A stretch of 11,336 nucleotides of DNA from contig JAVBMB010000085.1 in assembly GCA_031552995.1 (NCBI GenBank), positions 1 through 11,336 of the forward strand. Reading direction: 5' to 3'. The translations under genes and the position numbers were made by a program. Below are positions 6,837 through 11,336 of this stretch, piece by piece (the stretch's first letter is position 1; every line of letters begins with the position of its first letter). The stretch comes from JAVBMB01 sp031552995 (GTDB lineage Bacteria; Bacillota; Clostridia; Oscillospirales; Butyricicoccaceae). The notes beneath the pieces are model-generated. The model saw only the letters and a program-made list of their open reading frames with translations. It was not told the origin of the DNA and did not search any database.

Positions 6837-7292
6837 TTATTCTTGCCCGGCGGCATTCTCGTGCCGCACAACAATTGCTTTTACACCTTCGATTGCCACT
6901 ACCTGAACCTGAACCCCTGCTTCAATGGCATTCTCAGTCTTTCCGCGTGCCGTCCACACTGCCCCCGATACGCGGATTTGCCCCTGCGCGTTTTCGTTGT
7001 AGAATGCCTCTGTAACGACAGCGGTACAGCCGACGACCCGGTCGGCGTTTGTACGTTCATGCTTTGCGTTGATGTACCTGCCTGCAATGCCTCTCGTCAA
7101 ATACAGCACTATGCCCGAAACGGCGACAAACAGTACAATCTGCAGCCACAGCGGGGCATGAAGCAGCGACGCTATCAGCGCTGCTGCGCTGCCGGTGGCA
7201 AACCAGATAACTGTAAGCCCCATTGTTGCGGCCTCGGCCAAAATGAATACAATCGTGGCGATAAGCCAAATGACGGATAACGGTACTGGCAT
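6837..7292 (-). CDS. Short NfeD-like membrane protein (partner of SPFH protein)
   Basis: NfeD-family proteins pair with SPFH/stomatin proteins and are thought to assist their assembly. This is the short form: 151 residues from the chosen start, with no ClpP-like protease domain. About three hydrophobic segments (5-27, 30-45, 50-68) precede a soluble beta-rich OB-fold-type domain (about 80-147) containing VVGCTAVVTEAF, a GQIRVSGAVWTARG stretch and VQVVAIEGVKAIVV near the C-terminus. The start is set at ATG 7290-7292, with AAGGGTG eight or fewer bases upstream. A GTG at 7301 would add three residues but abuts that Shine-Dalgarno sequence. The gene leads the operon with the SPFH gene. A good promoter lies about 150 nt upstream. 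Confidence 0.88.
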   Translation of the reverse strand: MPVPLSVIWLIATIVFILAEAATMGLTVIWFATGSAAALIASLLHAPLWLQIVLFVAVSGIVLYLTRGIAGRYINAKHERTNADRVVGCTAVVTEAFYNENAQGQIRVSGAVWTARGKTENAIEAGVQVQVVAIEGVKAIVVRHENAAGQE

Positions 7293-7298
7293 CAAAAA

Positions 7299-7305
7299 CA
7301 CCCTT
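7299..7305 (-). promoter_or_regulatory. Ribosome binding site deciding the NfeD-like start
   Basis: AAGGGTG on the minus strand, six bases before the ATG at 7292. It overlaps the alternative GTG codon at 7301, which argues against that longer start. Confidence 0.6.
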
Positions 7306-7374
7306 TCATCCGACGGTGAGTTGCTTTTCGCAGATGCCGCCGGACATACTGCGCGGTCGCAATTTGTATTTTGC

Positions 7375-7429
7375 CGTCATTATATCCGGCAAGGATACCG
7401 TCATAATGCACAATTTGATGCGTCATTAT
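7375..7429. repeat. Three copies of a CGTCATWAT motif in the nfeD leader
   Basis: CGTCATTAT at 7375-7383, CGTCATAAT at 7399-7407 and CGTCATTAT at 7421-7429, spaced 24 and 22 bp (about two helical turns). The CATAATG and CATTATG parts also form an inverted repeat (7402-7408 with 7424-7430). They sit just downstream of the predicted transcription start, where a repressor could act, or in the leader RNA. No regulator can be assigned. Confidence 0.45.
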
Positions 7430-7448
7430 GCCGCTCGGCCTTTACTTC

Positions 7449-7477
7449 ATTATAGCATACCCGGCCGGTTTCGTCTA
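7449..7477 (-). promoter_or_regulatory. Promoter of the nfeD-SPFH operon
   Basis: On the minus strand TAGACG (7477-7472), a 17-base spacer and a perfect TATAAT (7454-7449) preceded by TGC, an extended -10. The transcription start would be near 7442, giving a leader of about 150 nt. A second TATAAT lies at 7384-7379 but without a convincing -35. Confidence 0.75.
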
Positions 7478-7738
7478 TATGCCGCCTGTGAAGCCTGACC
7501 TGCTGATTACACCTTACACCTTCCACTCTATAGAATGTCAAGCTTTTTTTATTTTCCGCGGCATATGTGTTTTGTGCCGAGCGCTGCGCAGAGCGCCTCA
7601 TTTCCCAAATCGGCCGCAAACGCTTGCCGCGCGGGGTGCGGCACTGCTTTAACGCCCGGCGCGCGGCGCGGCGGCTGCCGCCTTTTATTTGTCGCCGCGC
7701 AAAAAGCTTCGAGCGGATGGAACCATTAAATGTATGAG

Positions 7739-7769
7739 AAAAAGCGCCGGGAAGAAATCCCGGCGCTTT
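7739..7769 (-). terminator. Rho-independent terminator of groESL
   Basis: AAAGCGCCGGGA (7741-7752) pairs perfectly with 7758-7769 around a five-base loop. On the minus strand the stem runs into T5 (7743-7739). It begins 21 bp past the groEL stop. Confidence 0.92.
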
Positions 7770-7790
7770 GAAAAAACTTTGGCAAGCGGA

Positions 7791-9419
7791 TTAATACATA
7801 TCCATGCCGCCGCCCATACCTCCGGCAGGTGCGGCAACCGGCTCCTTCTTCTCGGCGACGAGTGACTCTGTGGTAAGAACCATCGCGGCGATGGAAGCGG
7901 CGCTTTGCAGCGCGATGCGCGTGACCTTTGTCGGGTCGAGAATGCCGGCTTTAATCATGTCGCAATATACCTCTTTGTACGCGTCAAAGCCGAAGCCGTT
8001 TTTCTTCGAGTTCTTGATGCGCTCAAGGACGACCGAGCCGTCGATGCCGGCGTTTGCGGCTATCTGCTTGATCGGCTCTTCAAGAGCTTTCATGACGATA
8101 CGCACACCGGTCTTTTCGTCGCCCTCAACCTGCGAAATGAGTTTGGCAATTGTAGGGATGACGTTTACATACACGACACCGCCGCCCGGAACGATACCCT
8201 CTTCGACAGCGGCGCGCGTTGCGTTGAGAGCATCCTCAACACGCAGCTTCTTCTCCTTCATTTCGACCTCGGTCGAAGCGCCGACTTTGAGAACGGCAAC
8301 GCCGCCCGCCAGCTTGGCAAGGCGCTCCTGCAGCTTCTCGCGGTCGAAATCGGATGTGGTATTTTCAAGCTCGTTGCGGATAACGTTGACCCTGTCCTTT
8401 ATGGCATCAGTGTCGCCGGCGCCGCCGACGATGATTGTATTTTCCTTCTGCACTTTAACCTGTGTGGCGCGGCCAAGCATGCTGATATCAGCCTCTTTAA
8501 GCTCATAGCCGAGCTCTTCGGAAATCAACACGCCGCCCGTGAGGACAGCGATGTCCTTAAGCATTTCCTTACGCCTGTCGCCGAAGCCGGGAGCCTTGAC
8601 GGCGACACAGTTGAATGTGCCGCGCAGCTTGTTGACAATGATTGTGTTCAGCGCCTCGCCCTCTACATCCTCGGCGATAATCAGCAGCTTCTTGCCGCTC
8701 TGCACAATCTGCTCAAGCAGGGGCAGAATCTCCTGGATACCGGAGATTTTCTTATCGGTGATAAGGATGTGCGCGTCGTCGATGACGGCTTCCATCTTCT
8801 CGGTATCGGTTATCATATACGGGGTGATGTAACCTCTGTCAAACTGCATACCCTCAACAACTTCGCTGTATGTCTCGGCGGTCTTGGACTCCTCGACGGT
8901 GATGACGCCATCTGCCGAAACCTTGTCCATCGCGTCGGCAATCAGCTTGCCGATTGTCTCGTCGCCCGATGTGTTGGCGGCGACGCGCTCGATGTCGGCC
9001 GAGCCGTTTACCTTCTGCGAGCCGTTTTCAATCTCTTTCACGGCGGCGTCGACTGCCTTGGCTATACCCTTGCGCACGACCATCGGGTTCGCGCCGGCTG
9101 TGACGTTCTTAAGCCCTTCGCGGATAAACGCCTGAGCGAGCAGCGTGGCCGTTGTCGTGCCGTCGCCGGCCACATCGTTTGTCTTGATGGCGACCTCTTT
9201 GACAAGCTGGGCGCCCATGTTTTCGAATATATCGTCAATCTCAACTTCGCGGGCGATGGTGACGCCGTCGTTTGTTATCAGCGGCGCGCCGTATTTTTTG
9301 TCGAGCATGACATTGCGGCCCTTGGGGCCGAGTGTGACTTTAACGGTGTCGGCAAGCTTGTTGACTCCGCGCTCAAGTGCGCGTCTGGCTTCTTCGCCAA
9401 ACAGAATCTCTTTAGACAT
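7791..9419 (-). CDS. groEL: Chaperonin GroEL (Hsp60, 60 kDa subunit)
   Basis: The large subunit of the cytosolic tetradecameric chaperonin, which encloses and folds proteins in an ATP-driven cycle with GroES. The 542-residue length and full sequence match the family. The ATP phosphate-binding loop LGPKGRNV (30-37) is present, as is GDGTTTATLLAQ (85-96) with its nucleotide-site Asp. The catalytic Asp equivalent to E. coli Asp398 is D396 in DALNATRAAVEEG. The GGMGGGM C-terminal tail is also present, ending in DMY. The ATG is preceded by GGAGG at nine-base spacing. It follows groES by 20 bp and shares its CIRCE-controlled promoter. Nothing in it looks unusual. Confidence 0.99.
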   Translation of the reverse strand: MSKEILFGEEARRALERGVNKLADTVKVTLGPKGRNVMLDKKYGAPLITNDGVTIAREVEIDDIFENMGAQLVKEVAIKTNDVAGDGTTTATLLAQAFIREGLKNVTAGANPMVVRKGIAKAVDAAVKEIENGSQKVNGSADIERVAANTSGDETIGKLIADAMDKVSADGVITVEESKTAETYSEVVEGMQFDRGYITPYMITDTEKMEAVIDDAHILITDKKISGIQEILPLLEQIVQSGKKLLIIAEDVEGEALNTIIVNKLRGTFNCVAVKAPGFGDRRKEMLKDIAVLTGGVLISEELGYELKEADISMLGRATQVKVQKENTIIVGGAGDTDAIKDRVNVIRNELENTTSDFDREKLQERLAKLAGGVAVLKVGASTEVEMKEKKLRVEDALNATRAAVEEGIVPGGGVVYVNVIPTIAKLISQVEGDEKTGVRIVMKALEEPIKQIAANAGIDGSVVLERIKNSKKNGFGFDAYKEVYCDMIKAGILDPTKVTRIALQSAASIAAMVLTTESLVAEKKEPVAAPAGGMGGGMDMY

Positions 9420-9439
9420 GTGTGTTTTCCTCCACTTAA

Positions 9440-9724
9440 TTACTCAACAATAGCCAGGATATCGCTCTGCTTAACGATGGTGTACTCTTCGCCATCCACC
9501 TTGATCTCGGTTCCGCTGTATTTGCTTGTGATGACCTTATCGCCAACCTTGACATACATCTTGGCTTTTTCCTTGCCGCTGTCAAGCCCGGGACCAACCG
9601 CTATAACCTCGGCAACCTGCGGTTTTTCTTTGGCAGAGCCGGTGAGTATTATGCCGCTTTTTGTGGTTTCTTCGGCTTCGACCATCCTAACCACAACTCT
9701 GTCCTGTAAAGGTAAAAGCTTCAT
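9440..9724 (-). CDS. groES: Co-chaperonin GroES (Hsp10, 10 kDa subunit)
   Basis: The heptameric lid of the GroEL cavity. At 94 residues it is the normal bacterial length. It opens with the family LLPLQDRVVVR, carries the mobile loop at about 17-34 with the hydrophobic GroEL-contact triplet IIL (SGIIL), then VAEVIAVGPG and the C-terminal KVGDKVITSKYSGTEIKVDG and YTIVKQSDILAIVE. GAGGT is placed eight to nine bases before the ATG. It is the first gene of the operon, followed by groEL after 20 bp, and lies directly behind the CIRCE element. Confidence 0.99.
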   Translation of the reverse strand: MKLLPLQDRVVVRMVEAEETTKSGIILTGSAKEKPQVAEVIAVGPGLDSGKEKAKMYVKVGDKVITSKYSGTEIKVDGEEYTIVKQSDILAIVE

Positions 9725-9749
9725 TAGTTGCTACCTCTTTCCTGTATTT

Positions 9750-9776
9750 TTGGCACTCTTGTCACTCAAGTGCTAA
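9750..9776. promoter_or_regulatory. CIRCE operator (HrcA-binding inverted repeat)
   Basis: TTGGCACTC (9750-9758), nine bases, AAGTGCTAA (9768-9776). The consensus is TTAGCACTC-N9-GAGTGCTAA, so each arm has one departure: G at the third base of the left arm and A at the first base of the right arm. Spacing is exact. It lies just downstream of the predicted transcription start of groESL, the classical position for heat-shock repression by HrcA. The hrcA gene itself is not in the window. Confidence 0.93.
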
Positions 9777-9785
9777 CTATTCTAT

Positions 9786-9814
9786 ATAATACACACTTCA
9801 AATTGTAAATGCAA
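9786..9814 (-). promoter_or_regulatory. Sigma-A-type promoter of groESL
   Basis: On the minus strand TTGCAT (9814-9809), a 17-base spacer and TATTAT (9791-9786). The start would be near 9779, immediately before the CIRCE operator. A vegetative promoter plus CIRCE is the usual Firmicutes arrangement for class I heat-shock genes. Confidence 0.8.
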
Positions 9815-9870
9815 GAGGTATATACGAATTTTAACCAATTATTTTGTTAATATTATGTTACATTTGCTAA

Positions 9871-10836
9871 TTATTTCATATATGCGGAAAAATCCACGTC
9901 AGGTTCGGCCACGCGCACACCGCGCGGCACCGCGACGCGCATTTTTGTATCTGCCACGCGAAGCGACAGGCGTGTCGTGTTCTCGATTTCGCCGTCCAGG
10001 TTTATCGTCATCGGGCGCGCCCCGCGGGAAAGCAGCGTCATCGACCGGCCTTGCACGTGCCTGATGTACTCGGGCATCTCGCGATATTTGCCGTCTTTAT
10101 ACTGGTTGATTATCTTAGCCGCAGTCAGCCTGCCCAGCGCCTTGACAAGAAGGATATCCAATATGCCGTCTGTCGGGTCGGCATCGGGAACGGCGTAGTA
10201 TCCGCCGCCATAGCAGCGGCCGTTTGCCACAAGAATCATCGTATACTGGCCGTCGTAGTCGATACCGTCAATCTCGACATGGTACGGGTCGTGCATGCCT
10301 CGGATGACATTTTCGATAACGGATGCAGTATATGACGCATGTCCCTGAAGCATCGGCAGCCGCTTGTACTTTTGCATCTCTTTCGCGACTCTCGCGTCAA
10401 GTCCGGCGGAAAGAATATTCAGCGCAATACCGCAATCCGATTCGATATAGTCAAGCATCGTCTCGTCGCCCATAATAAGCTCTTCAAGGCTGAAGAACCG
10501 GCGCATGGCCTCGGCGCCGAATATTTTGATGAAGTCGTTGCCGCTGCCCAGCGGATAATGCGTAAACGCCGAGTCTGGAACCCTGATTGCCGTGTTGGCG
10601 ACCTCGTTTAACGTGCCGTCGCCGCCGCAGGCATAAAAACGCAGGCGCTTGCCGGCATAGCGCTGAGAGGCCTGCTGCACGATATAGCACGCCTGCCGCT
10701 GATATTCGGTGACATGTATCTCGTAATTTACGCCATGTTTTGCCGCCGCCGCTTTGATATCGCGCGCGGCCTCTTCGGAACGGTTTGTCTTGCCGGCAGC
10801 CGGATTAACGATAAAAATATGTGTTATTTCGTCCAT
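9871..10836 (-). CDS. Second diacylglycerol kinase-catalytic-domain lipid kinase
   Basis: An ATP-dependent lipid kinase-like protein of the DagK/YegS superfamily, expected at the cytoplasmic face of the membrane. From the chosen start it is 321 residues. It has NPAAGK (11-16), GGDGTLNEV (71-79), PLGSGNDF (95-102), a GGGYYAVPDADPTDGILD stretch (210-227) and NLDGE (279-283), all in family order. ATG at 10836 is preferred because AGGGG lies six bases upstream; ATG at 10842 would abut the Shine-Dalgarno sequence but would overlap the upstream stop as ATGA. Either way it is translationally coupled to the RNA methyltransferase gene. No strong terminator follows it before the groESL promoter, so read-through is possible. 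It belongs to a different subgroup from the kinase at 193-1107 (GSGNDF rather than GTTNDF). Substrate unknown. Confidence 0.9.
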   Translation of the reverse strand: MDEITHIFIVNPAAGKTNRSEEAARDIKAAAAKHGVNYEIHVTEYQRQACYIVQQASQRYAGKRLRFYACGGDGTLNEVANTAIRVPDSAFTHYPLGSGNDFIKIFGAEAMRRFFSLEELIMGDETMLDYIESDCGIALNILSAGLDARVAKEMQKYKRLPMLQGHASYTASVIENVIRGMHDPYHVEIDGIDYDGQYTMILVANGRCYGGGYYAVPDADPTDGILDILLVKALGRLTAAKIINQYKDGKYREMPEYIRHVQGRSMTLLSRGARPMTINLDGEIENTTRLSLRVADTKMRVAVPRGVRVAEPDVDFSAYMK

Positions 10837-10838
10837 GT

Positions 10839-11336
10839 TCATCCCCTGAAATACATATATAAATTGCACTTTATCATTCCGTTATACAGCTTGCGGCGCT
10901 TGTCGGCCTTGGCGTCAAAGTACTTTTCGAAGCTCTCATCCGACGATATGATGTATTTTTTCAGGTCCGGCAGGCTGTTTACCTGCCTGCCCAGTATGGC
11001 ATACAGTTCTCTCGCCGATTCTATATCGAGCATACGTTCGCCATACGGCGGGTTGCACATCAGCACGCCTTTTTCAGGGAATCCTCCGTTTGCGATGTCG
11101 CGAACTTCGGCGCGGATTGCGTCGGAGACGCCGGCGCGGCGGGCGTTTTCACGCGTCAGCTCGACGGCGGCTCTGTCGTTGTCGCCGGCGAGGATGATTT
11201 CGCTTTCGCTCCTTCGCTTTTCCTCGGCGTCGCGCTTTGCGGCATCAAACGCCGCCAGATATTCGCCGCCCCAGCTCTCCGCATCGAAGGCGCGGCGCGC
11301 GCCGGGCGCGATATTCAGCGCCGCCAGCGCGGCCTC
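10839..11336 (-). CDS. RNA methyltransferase, RlmL/YpsC type (5' end outside window)
   Basis: The C-terminal 165 residues of a class I SAM-dependent methyltransferase that modifies a guanine of 23S rRNA in characterised relatives. The frame stays open to the right edge, so the N-terminal THUMP domain and the SAM-binding glycine motif lie outside. The visible part begins with EAALAALNIAPGARRAF, the stretch that normally follows the PFCGSGT motif. It continues with the acidic SAM-binding GDNDRAAV (51-58), the catalytic NPPYGER (95-101) and a C-terminal KRRKLYNGMIKCNLYMY typical of the family. It ends in TGA at 10839-10841, two bases before the kinase ATG at 10836. The exact methylated position cannot be told from this fragment. 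Confidence 0.88.
   Translation of the reverse strand, partial: EAALAALNIAPGARRAFDAESWGGEYLAAFDAAKRDAEEKRRSESEIILAGDNDRAAVELTRENARRAGVSDAIRAEVRDIANGGFPEKGVLMCNPPYGERMLDIESARELYAILGRQVNSLPDLKKYIISSDESFEKYFDAKADKRRKLYNGMIKCNLYMYFRG
10843..10847 (-). promoter_or_regulatory. Ribosome binding site of the second lipid kinase
   Basis: AGGGG within the last codons of the methyltransferase gene, six bases before ATG 10836. It favours that start over ATG 10842 and implies translational coupling. Confidence 0.6.

Larger units (their letters stand above)
7302..7790. other. Gene-free region between the NfeD-like gene and groEL
   Basis: These 489 bp hold no ORF with recognisable protein content on either strand. 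From left to right they contain the nfeD leader with three CGTCATWAT motifs (7375-7429), the operon promoter (7449-7477), a short tandem TTACACC repeat (about 7506-7519), a TATAGAAT element (about 7530-7537), and a GC-rich block (about 7575-7700) with several short self-complementary stretches such as GCGCGGCG/CGCCGCGC (7661-7668 with 7693-7700). They end with the groEL terminator at 7739-7769. The GC-rich block is not explained by any feature I recognise. Confidence 0.55.

Noticed and set aside
5655..7429. Shared TGATGCGTCAT-like and GGTCATTATG strings at about 5655, 5865 and 7416
   Set aside because: Short partial matches in unrelated contexts (after the SLH gene, after the SPFH terminator, in the nfeD leader); probably chance, and kept separate from the three-copy motif.
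7535..7729. A 64-residue plus-strand frame in the GC-rich spacer behind groEL
   Set aside because: Low-complexity composition, no ribosome binding site and no recognisable motif; the region is better described as non-coding.
7905..9776. A 623-residue open frame on the plus strand opposite groEL-groES
   Set aside because: It is the antisense shadow of two unmistakable genes; its sequence has no recognisable domain and its existence follows from biased codon use in groEL.
9831..9850. TTAAC/GTTAA inverted repeat after the second lipid kinase, as a terminator
   Set aside because: Only five A/T-rich pairs around a ten-base loop and no T tract in the right place; too weak to call.
1..11336. CRISPR arrays, insertion sequences, prophage genes or toxin-antitoxin pairs
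   Set aside because: No regularly spaced long repeats, transposase, integrase or small paired genes were seen on either strand.

Overview
The window looks like chromosomal DNA from a Gram-positive anaerobe of the class Clostridia, probably near the Oscillospiraceae. The reasons are roughly balanced base composition, strong AGGAGG-type ribosome binding sites, a HrcA/CIRCE-type control site at groESL, an S-layer-homology (SLH) surface protein, and Firmicutes-type DagK, MATE and GroEL proteins. This placement is inferred from protein style, not from a marker phylogeny. Nine complete protein genes and one truncated gene are supported. All but one (the SLH gene) lie on the minus strand. No tRNA, rRNA, CRISPR array, insertion sequence or phage gene was recognised.

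Layout, left to right. 1-192: gene-free, with a cluster of stem-loops ending in a bidirectional terminator. 193-2564: a two-gene minus-strand unit, a MATE-family exporter followed by a diacylglycerol/lipid-kinase-like protein. 2587-2623: a strong terminator isolating that unit from the next gene. 2694-4058: a membrane-anchored polysaccharide-deacetylase-like protein with a GTG start. 4059-4381: a divergent control region with an extended -10 promoter for the plus-strand gene. 4382-5650: a secreted protein with an N-terminal DUF4430 domain and three C-terminal SLH repeats, followed by a near-perfect terminator. 5825-5858: a terminator for the next minus-strand operon. 5886-7292: an NfeD-like membrane protein and an SPFH/stomatin-like protein in one operon, with a strong promoter about 150 nt upstream. 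7302-7790: a gene-free stretch holding that promoter, three copies of a short CGTCATWAT motif, a GC-rich block and the groEL terminator. 7791-9724: groES-groEL with a sigma-A-type promoter and a CIRCE operator. 9871-10836: a second lipid-kinase-like gene of a different subfamily, coupled by overlap or near-overlap to the 3' end of an RlmL/YpsC-type RNA methyltransferase that runs off the right edge.

Functionally this is mostly housekeeping and cell-envelope biology: protein folding (GroESL), membrane organisation (NfeD plus SPFH), phospholipid metabolism or signalling (two DagK-like proteins), surface display (SLH protein), envelope glycan chemistry (deacetylase-like protein), small-molecule export (MATE) and rRNA modification. 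I found no convincing new biological system. The points most worth a second look are the altered motifs of the deacetylase-like protein, the DUF4430-SLH architecture, the motif repeats in the nfeD leader, the stem-loop cluster at the left edge, and the very short upstream space of the MATE gene.
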